In this document: in pieces, positions 1 through 11,602 of the stretch | Position numbering within the stretch: position 1 is the first letter of the stretch | Layout: each line of letters starts with the position of its first letter | DNA from: Buttiauxella agrestis | Lineage (GTDB): Bacteria; Pseudomonadota; Gammaproteobacteria; Enterobacterales; Enterobacteriaceae | Direction: 5' to 3' | Assembly (NCBI RefSeq): GCF_900446255.1 | Contig: NZ_UIGI01000001.1 | Span: 584,763 to 648,762 of the forward strand | DNA: 64,000 nt | Made by a program: the position numbers and the translations under genes | The notes under the pieces: generated by a model | What the model saw: the letters and a program-made list of their open reading frames with translations, nothing else | What the model was told of the DNA's origin: nothing | Databases searched by the model: none

Positions 1-83
1 ACGGCAATCTGGTGGCCTGAAGTATCAAAGATAACGGCGCGAATACTCCCCGTTCCGGCGTCCAGCGCTAATAAATAACTCAT
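1..83 (-). CDS. lsrK: Autoinducer-2 kinase LsrK, N-terminal fragment
   Basis: Only the first 27 codons lie in the window; the gene runs off the left edge. The translation begins [20 protein letters not shown], the phosphate-binding motif that opens FGGY-family carbohydrate kinases. LsrK phosphorylates imported AI-2 in the cytoplasm, and phospho-AI-2 is the ligand that releases LsrR from DNA. It is transcribed in the same direction as lsrR, 30 bp downstream of it, as in E. coli and Salmonella. Identity rests on the short N-terminus plus the lsr context. Confidence 0.9.
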   Translation of the reverse strand, partial: MSYLLALDAGTGSIRAVIFDTSGHQIA

Positions 84-113
84 GAACACTTCCCCGCAGC
101 TTATGGCGCGGGG

Positions 114-1085
114 TTAATCAGCTAACGCTAACACCGCCCGCGCAGTCTCTTCTTCCGTCACCAGGCCGTTGATACGCAGGCCACGAAGTGCGGCATAAAT
201 AGCGTCCGCTTTATCCACGCCCCCCGCAACACCGACAATTGTCGGGAGATGCGCCAGGTCGTCGAGCGTTACGCCAAGCAATTCACGATGGATTTCCAGA
301 CCTTCCACCAGTTCGCCATCCGCTTGCAGGAAATAACCCAGAATATCGCCCACCGCACCTTTGCGGGCGTACATCAGTTGTTCGCCCTCGCTGATATAAC
401 CCGAGCGCAAAATGGTGGCATCGCGTTTTTGGTTGATAGCGCCAATGCCGACAACCGCAACATCTGCGGCGGTCGCCGCGAGGATCACGTCGCGCACGCT
501 CGATTCCATACGTAAGATCTCAGCCACCTGCGGCGATGAAACCCGCAGAGGGGCGGGGATCATGCTCACGCTGCACGCCGCATCTAACTGGCCGATGCCG
601 GTCATGTACGGGCCAACGCCGCCGGAAAGCGTCACCAGGCGAATCTGCTGTGAGCCGATAAACCCGCTCAAATGCTGGAGGCAATTCATGGTCGCTTCGC
701 CAAAGCCCACTGCCAGTAATTGCCCCGGTTCCAGAATGCCCATCAGCGATTGCGCAGCGCCAATGCCTAAGCGCGTATTCATCGGGGGCGTGTTATGCGC
801 CGGAAGCACTCGCGCAATCTTAAGACCGAAACGCTGCTGCAATTGGGTTTCCAGCGCCAGGCAGCCCTCAAAACGCGAGTTAATCTGCACCCGAATGACA
901 CCGGACTGACGCCCCTTTTCCAGCAGACGCGAAATCTTCAAACGAGGCAGCCCAAGCCTTTCACCGATATCGTTCTGCGTCAGGCCATCGTGGTAATAAG
1001 ACCAGGCCACACGCGCCAGCAACTCTTCTTCTGCCATCGGCAAGGCGGCTAACTTGCCTTCTTCTGCTGCTCGTTTATCGCTCAT
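114..1085 (-). CDS. lsrR: lsr operon transcriptional repressor LsrR
   Basis: SorC/DeoR-type sugar-binding repressor of the lsr genes; it lets go of DNA when it binds phospho-AI-2. The 323-residue product has a helix-turn-helix at about residues 36-57 and a C-terminal effector domain containing the stretch [17 protein letters not shown] and the ligand-loop [21 protein letters not shown], closely matching E. coli LsrR (317 aa). The reading frame is open upstream to 1178, but the start at 1085 is preferred because an AAGAG ribosome binding site precedes it and the HTH then lies where family members have it. It is divergent from lsrA and upstream of lsrK. Confidence 0.95.
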   Translation of the reverse strand: MSDKRAAEEGKLAALPMAEEELLARVAWSYYHDGLTQNDIGERLGLPRLKISRLLEKGRQSGVIRVQINSRFEGCLALETQLQQRFGLKIARVLPAHNTPPMNTRLGIGAAQSLMGILEPGQLLAVGFGEATMNCLQHLSGFIGSQQIRLVTLSGGVGPYMTGIGQLDAACSVSMIPAPLRVSSPQVAEILRMESSVRDVILAATAADVAVVGIGAINQKRDATILRSGYISEGEQLMYARKGAVGDILGYFLQADGELVEGLEIHRELLGVTLDDLAHLPTIVGVAGGVDKADAIYAALRGLRINGLVTEEETARAVLALAD

Positions 1086-1298
1086 AAGTGAACTCTTATT
1101 AAAATTTAGATCATATGTTCGAGAGTGCGGGATAAGAAAATGTGAAGCGCACGGCAAAAAGATCATTTTCAGATGCAAATGGTTTAGCTGATCTATTTAA
1201 AAATTTTGTGATCTCCGCCCTGTTGTAAAAATTATCCGGCGTCTACGCTTTTGAACATTATTAATTCAAATTCTCTTTTGTTCAATTGTGGAGTGAAA
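1086..1298. promoter_or_regulatory. lsrR-lsrA divergent control region
   Basis: This 213-bp region must contain the promoters of lsrR and lsrACDBFG. Two TGTGA half-sites (1140-1144 in AAATGTGA, and 1208-1212 in TTTTGTGATCT) are candidates for CRP binding, which is known to activate lsr in E. coli, but neither has a good second half. TTTGAA at 1251-1256 and TTCAAA at 1266-1271 form a 6-bp inverted repeat, and the larger pair TTGAACA (from 1252) with TGTTCAA about 20 bp later also faces inward just upstream of lsrA. These are the best LsrR operator candidates. Assignment of each protein to a site is inference. Confidence 0.5.
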
Positions 1299-2798
1299 AT
1301 GCCCAACACCACCGCAATGCTTGCAGCCCGCAAAATTAGCAAACAGTTTTCAGGCGTGAATGTTCTGAAAGATATTGATTTTGCTCTGTATGCCGGGCAG
1401 GTCCACGCATTATTGGGCGGTAATGGGGCAGGGAAATCGACCCTGATGAAGATTTTCGCTGGCGTCGAAACGCCGGATAGCGGTGAACTGAATATCCACG
1501 GCAAAGCATTTGGGCGACTGAAACCCGGCCAGGCGCACGAACTGGGAATTTATCTGGTGCCGCAGGAGCCGATGCTTTTTCCCAACCTCACCGTGCGCGA
1601 AAACATTCTGTTTCGTCTGCCTAAGGCGCGCGATGTGGAAAAACGGCTGCAAGAGAAAATGACCCAGCTGGAATGCCAGATCCCGCTTTATGCCGCTGCC
1701 AGCACGCTGGAAGTTGCCGATCAACAAATGGTCGAGATCCTGCGCGGTTTGATGCACGAAGCGAAGATCCTGATCCTCGATGAACCTACCGCATCCCTGA
1801 CTCCCGGTGAAACCGATCGCTTGTTCCGCCAGATCCGCGCGCTGCAAAATCTGGGCGTCGGCATTGTTTTTATCTCCCACAAGCTGCCCGAAATTCGCCA
1901 GATCGCCAGCCACATTTCTGTGATGCGCGACGGTGCCGTGGTGCTACAGGGCGAAACAGCGCAGCTGCTCGATGAGCAACTGATCAACGCCATGACTCCT
2001 GGCGATAAACAGCACAAGCTGAGTGATACGCAAAAACTGTGGCTGGCGCTGCCGGGAAACCGCCGTACCGAAGCGCAGGATTTCCCGGTGCTGCGCGTAG
2101 AAGAACTCACCGGCGAAGGATTTATCGATCTTAGTTTCGAGTTGTATGCAGGCGAGATCGTCGGCCTGGCGGGTCTGGTGGGATCGGGGCGCACCGAACT
2201 GGCGGAAACGCTCTACGGTTTGCGCCCGGTGCGCGGTGGCCGCATCTATTTAGAAAATCGTGAAATCAGCGGCGATCGCACCAAATCACGCCTCGATCGC
2301 GGGCTAATTTATCTCCCCGAAGACCGGCAGGTTTCCGGATTATTTCTCGATGCGCCGATCCGTTGGAACACCGTCGCACTAAACGAGCCGAGCGTGTGGC
2401 AACAAAGCAAACGCGAAGCGGCGGTGGTGGAACGTTATCACCGGGCGCTGGGGATCAAACTCAATAACGCCGAGCAAACCGTGCGCACGCTGTCCGGCGG
2501 CAACCAGCAAAAAGTCCTGCTGGCACGCTGTCTCGAAGCCAACCCACTGCTGCTGATCATTGATGAGCCAACCCGTGGCGTTGATGTCGCCGCCCGGGCT
2601 GATATCTATCAGCTGATCAAAAGTGTGGCGGCACAAAACGTGGCGGTGCTGATGATCTCCTCCGATCTCGATGAGTTCAGCGGGCTGGCGGACAGAGTGC
2701 TGGTGATGCATCAGGGCGCGATGAATGGCGAGTTACGCAAACCATCGATCACCGTCGAGAGAATGATGAGCATGGCGTTTGGCGGAGGTAAAGCATGA
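1299..2798 (+). CDS. lsrA: AI-2 import ABC transporter ATP-binding protein LsrA
   Basis: Tandem ATPase of the Lsr importer for AI-2, of the ribose/monosaccharide (CUT2) type. The 499-residue product has Walker [10 protein letters not shown] at residues 40-48, a signature and Walker [13 protein letters not shown] in the first half, and a degenerate second cassette ([29 protein letters not shown]), the usual CUT2 arrangement. The open frame extends upstream to a Met at 1251, but the ATG at 1299 has a GGAG ribosome binding site six bases ahead and matches the E. coli length (511 aa). The gene ends in a 4-bp overlap with lsrC. Confidence 0.95.
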   Translation: MPNTTAMLAARKISKQFSGVNVLKDIDFALYAGQVHALLGGNGAGKSTLMKIFAGVETPDSGELNIHGKAFGRLKPGQAHELGIYLVPQEPMLFPNLTVRENILFRLPKARDVEKRLQEKMTQLECQIPLYAAASTLEVADQQMVEILRGLMHEAKILILDEPTASLTPGETDRLFRQIRALQNLGVGIVFISHKLPEIRQIASHISVMRDGAVVLQGETAQLLDEQLINAMTPGDKQHKLSDTQKLWLALPGNRRTEAQDFPVLRVEELTGEGFIDLSFELYAGEIVGLAGLVGSGRTELAETLYGLRPVRGGRIYLENREISGDRTKSRLDRGLIYLPEDRQVSGLFLDAPIRWNTVALNEPSVWQQSKREAAVVERYHRALGIKLNNAEQTVRTLSGGNQQKVLLARCLEANPLLLIIDEPTRGVDVAARADIYQLIKSVAAQNVAVLMISSDLDEFSGLADRVLVMHQGAMNGELRKPSITVERMMSMAFGGGKA

Positions 2799-3826
2799 AA
2801 ACCTTGCTGCGTAACCGCGAACTGAGCGCGCTACTGGCGATCGTGATTTTGTTTGGCGTGCTGGTGGCGCTCAACCACAGCTATTTCAGTCTGCAAACCT
2901 TAAGCATGATCTTCACCAGCGCACAGATCCTGATCCTGCTGGCGGTGGGCGCGTCGATGGTGATGCTGACGCGCAATATCGATGTCTCGGTAGGATCGAC
3001 CGTTGGCCTGTGTGCGATCGCCGTTGGGGTAGCGCTCAACAGTGGTTACAGCTTGCCGGTGTCGATGCTCTTTGCGCTGGGGATTGGCGCGGTGGCGGGT
3101 TTCTTCAACGGGGTGTTAGTGGTCTGGCTGCGCATTCCGGCGATCGTCGCCACACTAGGGACGCTCGGGCTGTATCGCGGCGGCATGTTGTTGTGGACCG
3201 GTGGCAAATGGATTGAAGGTTTACCCGCCAGCCTGAAATCGCTGTCCGAACCTATCGCTATCGGGATTTCGCCGCTCGGTTTTATGGTGTTGTTTTTGGT
3301 CGCTGTCGCCGCCTGGATGTTCTCACGGACGGCCTTCGGGCGCGATTTCTACGCGGTGGGCGATAATCTTGCCGCCGCCCGTCAGCTTGGGGTCGCGGTG
3401 AACCGCACCCGTCTTTTAGCCTTCACTTTCAACGGCATGCTGGCGGCCATCGCCGGGATTATTTTTGCTGCGCAAATTGGTTTTGTCCCCAATCAAACCG
3501 GCAGCGGGCTGGAAATGAAAGCCATCGCTGCTTGCGTGCTGGGCGGGATTTCATTACTCGGCGGCACTGGCACCGTGATTGGGGCGTTTCTTGGCGCGTT
3601 TTTCCTCACGCAAATCGACACCGTGTTAGTGCTGTTCAAACTCCCGGCCTGGTGGAATGACTTTATCGCCGGGCTGGTTTTGCTCGGCGTTTTGGTGCTG
3701 GACGGGCGCTTACGCCAGGCCCTGGCGCGTCATCAGCGGGCGCAGAAATACAGCCGCTTTGTACCGCCGCTGCCGGGGGCTAAAAACGTGCGGCCTTTTC
3801 CCCGCAAGAAGAAGGATGTGGCGTAA
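2795..3826 (+). CDS. lsrC: AI-2 import ABC transporter permease LsrC
   Basis: One of two membrane subunits of the AI-2 importer, partner of LsrD and LsrA in the inner membrane. The 343-residue product is almost wholly hydrophobic with about nine to ten membrane segments and the permease stretches [12 protein letters not shown] and [19 protein letters not shown] typical of the RbsC/BPD_transp_2 family. It has a basic C-terminal tail ([11 protein letters not shown]). It starts in an ATGA overlap with lsrA and its stop codon directly abuts the lsrD start, so translation is probably coupled. Confidence 0.94.
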   Translation: MKTLLRNRELSALLAIVILFGVLVALNHSYFSLQTLSMIFTSAQILILLAVGASMVMLTRNIDVSVGSTVGLCAIAVGVALNSGYSLPVSMLFALGIGAVAGFFNGVLVVWLRIPAIVATLGTLGLYRGGMLLWTGGKWIEGLPASLKSLSEPIAIGISPLGFMVLFLVAVAAWMFSRTAFGRDFYAVGDNLAAARQLGVAVNRTRLLAFTFNGMLAAIAGIIFAAQIGFVPNQTGSGLEMKAIAACVLGGISLLGGTGTVIGAFLGAFFLTQIDTVLVLFKLPAWWNDFIAGLVLLGVLVLDGRLRQALARHQRAQKYSRFVPPLPGAKNVRPFPRKKKDVA

Positions 3827-4831
3827 ATGAGCAAGCTGAAACTTAACTGGGAAGTGGCGCTATTGCTGATTCTGGTGGCAGAAATTCTGCTGTTCGGTGC
3901 CATTAATCCACGCATGCTGGACGTCAATATGCTGCTGTTTAGCACCAGCGATTTTATCTGCATTGGCATTGTGGCGCTGCCGCTAACACTTGTGATCATT
4001 AGCGGTGGCATTGATATTTCGCTCGGTTCAACCATCGGCCTGTGCGCCATTGCGTTGGGCGTGATGCTCCAGGCGGGCTTGCCGATTGCGCTGGCGATTA
4101 TTCTCACGCTCGCCGTCGGCCTGTTGTGCGGAGTGTTTAACGCAGCCCTCATTCACTACACCGGTATCAGCCCGCTGGTTATCACGCTCGGCACGCTTTA
4201 TCTGTACGGCGGCGCGGCACTTTTGCTTTCGGGTATGGCGGGAGCGACAGGTTATGAAGGCATCGGTGGCTTCCCGGATGCCTTCACTAATTTCGCCAAC
4301 CTGACACTTTTCGGCCTGCCGATTCCGCTGGTGATGTTCGCGGTGATCACGCTGCTGTTCTGGCTGCTGACGCACCGCGCACGCTTTGGTCGCCATATTT
4401 TCTTGATTGGTCAAAACCCGCGTGCAGCGCGTTATGCCGCGTTGCCAGTCAACGGCTCGCTGTACGGTGTGTACGGCATGGTGGGGCTGGCGTCGGCGAT
4501 TGCCGCCATCGTGCTGGTGTCATATTTCGGCTCGGCGCGCTCCGATTTAGGGCGCGATTTGTTAATGCCAGCGTTAACGGCGGCGGTGCTGGGCGGGGCG
4601 AATATTTATGGCGGTTCCGGTTCGATTTTAGGCACCGCGCTGGCGGCGTTATTAGTGGGGTATTTGCAACAAGGTTTACAGATGGCTGGCGTGCCTAATC
4701 AGGTATCGAGTGCGTTGTCCGGTGCGCTGTTGATTGTGGTGGTCATTGGTCGTTCGGTGAGTTTGCACCGCGAATATTTACAGGCGGCGTGGCGTCGTTT
4801 GCGCGGTAACAGAAAACTAACGGGAGTTTGA
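3827..4831 (+). CDS. lsrD: AI-2 import ABC transporter permease LsrD
   Basis: Second membrane subunit of the AI-2 importer. The 334-residue protein carries the family stretches [20 protein letters not shown] and [20 protein letters not shown] and closely follows E. coli LsrD (330 aa) throughout, including [17 protein letters not shown]. The ATG begins at the base after the lsrC stop. It resembles LsrC in fold, as usual for the paired permeases of this transporter class. Confidence 0.94.
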   Translation: MSKLKLNWEVALLLILVAEILLFGAINPRMLDVNMLLFSTSDFICIGIVALPLTLVIISGGIDISLGSTIGLCAIALGVMLQAGLPIALAIILTLAVGLLCGVFNAALIHYTGISPLVITLGTLYLYGGAALLLSGMAGATGYEGIGGFPDAFTNFANLTLFGLPIPLVMFAVITLLFWLLTHRARFGRHIFLIGQNPRAARYAALPVNGSLYGVYGMVGLASAIAAIVLVSYFGSARSDLGRDLLMPALTAAVLGGANIYGGSGSILGTALAALLVGYLQQGLQMAGVPNQVSSALSGALLIVVVIGRSVSLHREYLQAAWRRLRGNRKLTGV

Positions 4832-4833
4832 TT

Positions 4834-5853
4834 ATGAAGCAGACAACAAAACGCGCCCTGCAACTCAGTGCATGGGCCTTAGCCTTTGGTGTGGTGAGCG
4901 CACAGGCCGCCGACCGAATCGCCTTTATCCCAAAACTGGTCGGCGTAGGCTTCTTTACCAGCGGGGGTAATGGCGCGATGCAAGCGGGTAAAGACCTCGG
5001 CGTGCCGGTGACGTATGACGGCCCAACTGAACCGAGCGTCTCCGGCCAGGTGCAGCTCATCAACAACTTCGTTAACCAGGGCTACAACGCGATTATTGTC
5101 TCGGCGGTATCGCCAGACGGTTTATGTCCGGCGCTGAAACGCGCCATGCAGCGCGGGGTAAAAGTGCTGACCTGGGATTCTGACACCAAACCTGAGTGCC
5201 GCAGTATTTACATCAACCAGGGCACGCCGCAACAGCTTGGCGGCATGCTGGTGGATATGGCTGCTAAACAGGTGACAAAACCTGCCGCCAAAGTGGCGTT
5301 CTTCTACTCAAGCCCAACGGTGACGGATCAAAACCAGTGGGTGAAAGAGGCGAAAGCCAAAATTGCGAAGGATCATCCAGAATGGGAAATCGTCACCACC
5401 CAGTTTGGCTATAACGACGCGACTAAATCGCTGCAAACCGCCGAAGGTATTCTGAAAGCGTACCCGGATCTGGATGCGATCATTGCCCCGGATGCGAACG
5501 CACTGCCTGCCGCCGCGCAGGCTGCTGAAAACCTGAAACGCACTAATGTGGCGATCGTCGGCTTTAGTACGCCAAACGTGATGCGCCCGTATGTTGAGCG
5601 CGGAACGGTGAAAGCTTTCGGCCTGTGGGACGTGGTACAGCAGGGTGAAATTGCGGTCAACGTCGCAAATACCATGCTGAAAAAGGGCGATCTTAACGTG
5701 GGTGATAGCGTGGAAGTGGCGAAAATCGGCAGTCTGAAAGTCGAGCCAAATAGCGTGCAGGGTTATCAATATGAAGCCAAAGGCAACGGTATTGTGCTGC
5801 TGCCGGAGCGTGTGGTGTTCACCAAAGAGAACATCGGCAAATACGATTTCTGA
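4834..5853 (+). CDS. lsrB: AI-2 substrate-binding protein LsrB
   Basis: Periplasmic receptor that captures AI-2 and delivers it to LsrCD. The 339-residue precursor has a signal peptide with likely cleavage after residue 25 (VVSAQA|ADR), followed by [20 protein letters not shown], nearly identical to E. coli LsrB, including the ligand-pocket regions around WDSDTKP and [10 protein letters not shown]. The start is the ATG at 4834 with GGGAG at 4822-4826; an in-frame TTG six bases earlier lies too close to that ribosome binding site. The lsrD stop (4829-4831) lies just before it. Confidence 0.96.
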   Translation: MKQTTKRALQLSAWALAFGVVSAQAADRIAFIPKLVGVGFFTSGGNGAMQAGKDLGVPVTYDGPTEPSVSGQVQLINNFVNQGYNAIIVSAVSPDGLCPALKRAMQRGVKVLTWDSDTKPECRSIYINQGTPQQLGGMLVDMAAKQVTKPAAKVAFFYSSPTVTDQNQWVKEAKAKIAKDHPEWEIVTTQFGYNDATKSLQTAEGILKAYPDLDAIIAPDANALPAAAQAAENLKRTNVAIVGFSTPNVMRPYVERGTVKAFGLWDVVQQGEIAVNVANTMLKKGDLNVGDSVEVAKIGSLKVEPNSVQGYQYEAKGNGIVLLPERVVFTKENIGKYDF

Positions 5854-5863
5854 GGGAGGAAAA

Positions 5864-6754
5864 ATGGCAGATCTTGACGATATCAGAGAAGGTAAAGACT
5901 ACGGCATTGGCCGCCCTCAGGAGAACAAAGCGTTTTACCTGAAGGGCAGCGGGGCGCTGGATTGGGGGATGCAATCGCGCCTGGCGCGGATATTTAACCC
6001 CGACTCCGGGCGCACCGTCATGTTGGCCTTCGATCACGGCTATTTCCAGGGGCCGACCACCGGCCTTGAACGTATCGATTTATCTATTGCGCCGCTGTTC
6101 CCGGAAACCGATGTGCTGATGTGCACGCGTGGTATTTTGCGCAGCGTGGTGCCGCCAGCCACGAACAAACCAGTGGTGTTGCGGGCCTCGGGCGGGAATT
6201 CAATTCTCAGCGAACTGTCGCGCGAAAGTGTGGCGGTGACGATGGAAGATGCGCTGCGCCTGAACGCCTGCGCGGTGGCTGCACAAATTTATATCGGCAG
6301 CGAATACGAACATCAGTCGATCAACAACATTATCAAGCTGGTGGACGAAGGCACGCGTTATGGGATCCCGACTCTGGCTGTCACCGGTGTGGGTAAAGAG
6401 ATGGCGCGAGATGCGCGCTATTTCTCCCTCGCCAGCCGAATTGCCGCAGAAATCGGGGCGCAGTTTGTGAAAACCTATTTTGTTGAAGAAGGGTTCGAGA
6501 AAGTGACGGCCAGTTGCCCGGTGCCGATTGTTATCGCCGGAGGGAAAAAATTGCCGGAACAAGAAGCGCTGGATATGTGCTTCCGGGCCATTGACCAGGG
6601 CGCATCGGGCGTGGACATGGGGCGCAATATCTTCCAGTCAGACGCGCCACTTGCGATGTTAAAAGCGGTGAAAAAAGTGGTGCATGAGAATGTTTCGGCC
6701 CGGGATGCGTATCAGTTCTGGCTCGATGAAAAACATCATGGAGGCAAGGCATGA
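5864..6754 (+). CDS. lsrF: 3-hydroxy-5-phosphonooxypentane-2,4-dione thiolase LsrF
   Basis: Class I aldolase-like enzyme that transfers an acetyl group from the isomerised phospho-AI-2 product to coenzyme A, the last step of AI-2 degradation. The 296-residue protein has the DeoC/FbaB-type barrel, with [15 protein letters not shown] near the N-terminus and the active-site lysine region [13 protein letters not shown]. The open frame begins at 5771 inside lsrB, but the ATG at 5864 has a strong GGGAGGA ribosome binding site and matches E. coli LsrF (291 aa). It overlaps lsrG by 4 bp. Confidence 0.95.
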   Translation: MADLDDIREGKDYGIGRPQENKAFYLKGSGALDWGMQSRLARIFNPDSGRTVMLAFDHGYFQGPTTGLERIDLSIAPLFPETDVLMCTRGILRSVVPPATNKPVVLRASGGNSILSELSRESVAVTMEDALRLNACAVAAQIYIGSEYEHQSINNIIKLVDEGTRYGIPTLAVTGVGKEMARDARYFSLASRIAAEIGAQFVKTYFVEEGFEKVTASCPVPIVIAGGKKLPEQEALDMCFRAIDQGASGVDMGRNIFQSDAPLAMLKAVKKVVHENVSARDAYQFWLDEKHHGGKA

Positions 6755-7041
6755 ACGTGACGCTGGTGGAGATTAATATCAAACCGGAACGGGTCGATGA
6801 GTTTATGGATGTGTTCCGCGCCAATCACGAAGGGTCCATCAACGAGCCGGGGAATCTGCGTTTCGATGTGTTGCAGGATCCGGATGTGGCGACACGGTTT
6901 TATATCTACGAGGCGTATCAGAACGACGAAGCAGTGCTGGCGCATAAGCAGACGCCGCATTACTTAGCGTGCGTTGAGAAGCTGGATGGGATGATGTCGG
7001 AACCGCGTAAGAAACGGAGTTTTGTGGGGTTATTGCCATAG
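6751..7041 (+). CDS. lsrG: (4S)-4-hydroxy-5-phosphonooxypentane-2,3-dione isomerase LsrG
   Basis: Small ABM-fold (antibiotic biosynthesis monooxygenase-like) isomerase that converts phospho-AI-2 to the LsrF substrate. The 96-residue product matches E. coli LsrG in length and in [31 protein letters not shown]-type and [12 protein letters not shown] segments. It is the last gene of the operon; tam, which follows lsrG in E. coli, is absent, and an element with transposon-like ends begins 8 bp after the stop codon. No clear rho-independent terminator directly follows. Confidence 0.95.
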   Translation: MNVTLVEINIKPERVDEFMDVFRANHEGSINEPGNLRFDVLQDPDVATRFYIYEAYQNDEAVLAHKQTPHYLACVEKLDGMMSEPRKKRSFVGLLP

Positions 7042-7048
7042 GAGATGG

Positions 7049-7557
7049 CTGTCTCTTAGTCAGATCTATATGAGCCAGGTGAAGGTTCCGTTCACTTAAT
7101 TTTCAGTGGCTTATGAAACCACCGAAACGGTGAACGTGCAAAGGGTGCTACCGCAGCACCCTTTGCAATCCCGGCTCCCGGCGTTTAAATCGCCGCTGCG
7201 CGGTAAACCTCCGTTTTTCCTTTCAGTCCCAGGGTCGGTTGTGACTCGCTCCCGGCGATCACAACCTCTCGCCGTTCCCGACGGCTCGACCCGGCCTTCC
7301 AGTCAATACGGAGGCGATTTATGCCGGACTCAAGGTCAACGTCAAAAGCTAAGGTCAAAAGCCGAACCGGTTTTGACTTTGCCCCCGGCATAAATTGCCC
7401 CGGCGCCAGGATTATCAAGGAGAGGGCGTTCTCTCCTTGATACGGTCACCGTTAAAGTGGTTGCAGAGATAACCAGACGTTCGGGTGAGCGGAAATTAAC
7501 GAGGATGACAGATCTCACCCCGGCAAGTTGCCAGACTGAGATCTGTATAAGAGAAAG
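7049..7557. mobile_element. Structured non-coding element with Tn5/IS50-like ends
   Basis: The left end CTGTCTCTTAGTCAGATCT (7049-7067) matches the IS50 inner end (CTGTCTCTTGATCAGATCT) at 17 of 19 positions. The right end, read inward on the minus strand from 7557 to 7539, is CTTTCTCTTATACAGATCT, 17 of 19 to the Tn5 mosaic end and 16 of 19 to the left end. Between them is no convincing gene but a chain of hairpins: a 12-bp perfect stem (7138-7149 with 7155-7166), 8 bp (7237-7244 with 7259-7266), 15 bp with one mismatch (7313-7327 with 7385-7399) enclosing a smaller stem, 12 bp perfect (7413-7424 with 7431-7442), and 10 bp perfect (7508-7517 with 7537-7546) next to the right end. No 9-bp target duplication is evident. 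This is probably a non-autonomous (MITE-like) element; the transposase family is inferred from the ends only. Confidence 0.6.
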
Positions 7558-7577
7558 TTTAAGGATGAAGAATCGGA

Positions 7578-9113
<1,536 letters not shown>

Positions 9114-9230
9114 TCACGTTTTGCGGTTAAATATCCTGGTCTGGAGCGGCTTTGCTATGGGATATCTGGTTTTTTTGCACCATAACCATGCGTCGTGCTG
9201 CTTATTGGTGCGATGACGCCATGTTGCCGC

Positions 9231-9953
9231 TTACGCGGCGTCAAAGCGGTGCTCTCCGCGAACCAGAGCAGCGCGGTCGAACTCATGCTGTATCGCACCG
9301 TCCGCCATATACGCCGCACGGTCTGACATGTGCGCAATCACATCCGCGTCGTGGCTGACCAGCAAATAAGTCATGCCAAACTGATGTTTCAGGCGGTTGA
9401 GCAAATTGAGAATTTCCGCCTGCACCGACATATCCAGCGCGGATGTGGGTTCATCGAGCAGCAGGATTTTAGGGCGCAGTAGCAGCGCACGCGCAATAGC
9501 CACACGCTGGCGTTGCCCGCCGGAAAACTGATGCGGATAACGCTTCATGGCATCGACGGGCAATCCAACCTGAACCAACGCTTCTTCCATGCGCTCGGTG
9601 ATATTCGCCTCGCCATGAATTTTCAGCGGTTCGGCCAGCGTCCGGTAAATAGTATGGTTCGGGTGCAAAGAGGCGTAGGGATCCTGAAACACCATTTGCA
9701 CGTTGCGGCGCAAATCGCCCTGAAACCGCACGCCGGGTTTAATCGCGCCATCCAGCAATTTCACATGGCCTTGCCACTCGCGTTGTAACCCCGCCAGCAC
9801 GCGCAAAATGGTGGATTTCCCGCAGCCTGAAGCGCCAATCAAACTAAACGTTTCACCCTGATTAAGGCTAAAACTGGCATCGCGAACGGCGGTTTTAAGC
9901 TGGCCTTTTGCCAGAAATTGCACGCGTAAATGATTGACTTCAACGAGAGCCAT
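9231..9953 (-). CDS. Peptide/nickel-type ABC transporter ATP-binding protein (second ATPase)
   Basis: One of two ATPases powering a peptide/nickel/opine-family importer. The 240-residue protein has Walker A GASGCGKST at about residues 39-47, Q-loop MVFQDPYASLHP, signature FSGGQRQRVAIARAL and Walker B ILLLDEPTSALD, resembling NikE/DppF-class subunits. It lacks the C-terminal oligopeptide extension found in OppF/DppF. It is the last gene of a five-gene operon read on the minus strand (binding protein, two permeases, two ATPases). Its start overlaps the end of the preceding ATPase gene by 14 bp. The substrate is not determinable from this subunit. Confidence 0.85.
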   Translation of the reverse strand: MALVEVNHLRVQFLAKGQLKTAVRDASFSLNQGETFSLIGASGCGKSTILRVLAGLQREWQGHVKLLDGAIKPGVRFQGDLRRNVQMVFQDPYASLHPNHTIYRTLAEPLKIHGEANITERMEEALVQVGLPVDAMKRYPHQFSGGQRQRVAIARALLLRPKILLLDEPTSALDMSVQAEILNLLNRLKHQFGMTYLLVSHDADVIAHMSDRAAYMADGAIQHEFDRAALVRGEHRFDAA

Positions 9954-10776
9954 GGCTATCTCCTTGCAGATTCTGGCTGCGGTCTAACGTGGGGAGCATC
10001 ATGCCGTAGGTGGTTGCATTGGGGCGGCATGTCCAGAGTGTGCGGGTGTACGGATGGGTGGCGTTGGCAAGTTGGTCGGCGGCCATTTCATCGACTTTTT
10101 GCCCCTGATACATCACCAGCACGCGTTGGCAATGTTGGGCAACCAGCGGTAAATCGTGGCTTATCAGTAGCATCGCCATCTGGCGTTGCTCGCATTGTTC
10201 AACCAGCAGTTCCAGAATCTGGTTACGCAGACGCGCATCCAGCGCGGAAGTGGGTTCATCGGCGATCAGCACTTTCGGGTTGTTGACCAGCGCGATAGCA
10301 ATCATCACGCGTTGCCCCATGCCGCCGGAAAGTTCAGCCGGATAACGTGGCAGCACGTTTTCCTGCAACCCCACGGCGTTAATCACTTCACGAATTCGTT
10401 CCCGGCGCTGTGCCGCTGAGAGTTTCTGATGCAGTCGCAGGGCTTCATCAATCTGCTGGGCGATATTTTTGACCGGATTGAGCGCGTAGCGCGGGTCTTG
10501 TAACACCATCGCGATGTCATTCCCGCGCAGGTTTTGCCAGCCACGGTTGTGCATCGTCAGCAGGTCGTTATCCAGCACATTGAGCCGAGTGGCGCTGACT
10601 TTGCCCGGTTTACGCACCAACCCCATCAGCGCTCGCGCCGTCATGGATTTACCGGAGCCTGATTCCCCGACCAGCGCCAGGCGCTCGTTACCCAGCGTAA
10701 ACGAAAGATTATTCACCACGCGCGCGCCGGGGTAATCAATGTTTAGCTCACGAACTTCAATACGATTCTCAGTCAT
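9940..10776 (-). CDS. Peptide/nickel-type ABC transporter ATP-binding protein (first ATPase)
   Basis: NikD/DppD-class ATPase of the same importer, 278 residues. It shows Walker A GESGSGKSM, Q-loop MVLQDPRYALNP, signature LSGGMGQRVMIAIAL, Walker B VLIADEPTSALD and the switch histidine in LLISHDLPLVAQH. The open frame starts at 10806, but the ATG at 10776 (MTENRIEVRELNI) aligns with family N-termini and overlaps the permease stop by 8 bp, indicating translational coupling. The protein probably forms a heterodimer with the product of the next gene. Confidence 0.85.
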   Translation of the reverse strand: MTENRIEVRELNIDYPGARVVNNLSFTLGNERLALVGESGSGKSMTARALMGLVRKPGKVSATRLNVLDNDLLTMHNRGWQNLRGNDIAMVLQDPRYALNPVKNIAQQIDEALRLHQKLSAAQRRERIREVINAVGLQENVLPRYPAELSGGMGQRVMIAIALVNNPKVLIADEPTSALDARLRNQILELLVEQCEQRQMAMLLISHDLPLVAQHCQRVLVMYQGQKVDEMAADQLANATHPYTRTLWTCRPNATTYGMMLPTLDRSQNLQGDSHGSR

Positions 10777-11602
10777 GACCCGGCTCCAGCACGTCGCGTA
10801 AACCATCGCCCAATAAGTTAAATGCCAGGCTGCTAATTAAAATGGCGGTGCCAGGAATGGCGGCAATCCACCACTGGTCAAAAATGACCTGCATACCGTC
10901 GGCAATCATTGAACCCCATTCGGACATCGGCGGTCTTGCGCCCAAACCTAAGAAACCCAGCCCGGCGGCGGCGAGAATAATGCCTGCTAAATCAAGTGCC
11001 AGACGCACAATCGCCGACGGCAAACAGAGCGGTAGAATATGCCCCACCAATAGCCGCAGCCCGCGAATGCCCATCATTTCGGCGGCAGCGAGATAGTCAC
11101 TATGGCGCAGGCGTTGGATTTCACTGCGCGCCTGTCGCGCATACGCAGGCCAGGTGGTGAGTGCCAGCGCCAGAGCGCCATTCACAAGCCCTGGGCCAAG
11201 CATCGCCACAAAAGCGAAGGCCAGAATCAGGCGCGGCATCGACATCACCACATCGGTAAAGCGCATTAACACGCGCTCAAGCCAGCCGCCGTAATAGCCA
11301 GACAGAATGCCAATCAGCAAGCCGACGGGAAGGGTAATTACCGTCACCAGCAGCACCAACCCGATTGCTGGACGCGCGCCATAAACCAGGCGTGAAAGCA
11401 GGTCACGACCGTAGCTATCGGTGCCTAGCCAGTGGTGAGCGTTAGGCGCTTGCAGGCGTGCGGCGGCGTCTTGCCAGTTCGGGTCGAAGGGGGCGATAAG
11501 CGGGGCGAAAACCGCAATCAGCACCAGCAGGGTGATAATCACCAGGCCACAAAGGGCGGCGGGTGAGCGCAATGTACGGCGTAAAAACAGGTAAGACGGC
11601 AT
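10769..11602 (-). CDS. Peptide/nickel-type ABC transporter permease (DppC/NikC class)
   Basis: Inner-membrane permease of 277 residues with a leading membrane helix (AALCGLVIITLLVLIAVFAP), the DppC-class signature LGTDSYGRDLLSRLVYGAR and the EAA-loop region SDYLAAAEMMGIRGLRLLVGHILP. Five to six membrane segments are apparent. Its ATG overlaps the stop codon of the upstream permease by one base (TGATG). This is the C-type partner of the B-type permease encoded just upstream. Confidence 0.88.
   Translation of the reverse strand: MPSYLFLRRTLRSPAALCGLVIITLLVLIAVFAPLIAPFDPNWQDAAARLQAPNAHHWLGTDSYGRDLLSRLVYGARPAIGLVLLVTVITLPVGLLIGILSGYYGGWLERVLMRFTDVVMSMPRLILAFAFVAMLGPGLVNGALALALTTWPAYARQARSEIQRLRHSDYLAAAEMMGIRGLRLLVGHILPLCLPSAIVRLALDLAGIILAAAGLGFLGLGARPPMSEWGSMIADGMQVIFDQWWIAAIPGTAILISSLAFNLLGDGLRDVLEPGHD

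Noticed and set aside
1251-1298. N-terminal extension of lsrA from the Met at 1251
   Set aside because: It overlaps the inward-facing TTTGAA/TTCAAA repeat and lacks a ribosome binding site; the ATG at 1299 has GGAG at proper spacing.
7106-7418. Open reading frames of 95 aa (plus, 7106-7393) and 77 aa (minus, 7185-7418) inside the structured element
   Set aside because: No ribosome binding site, composition follows the hairpin arms, and no protein family is recognisable.
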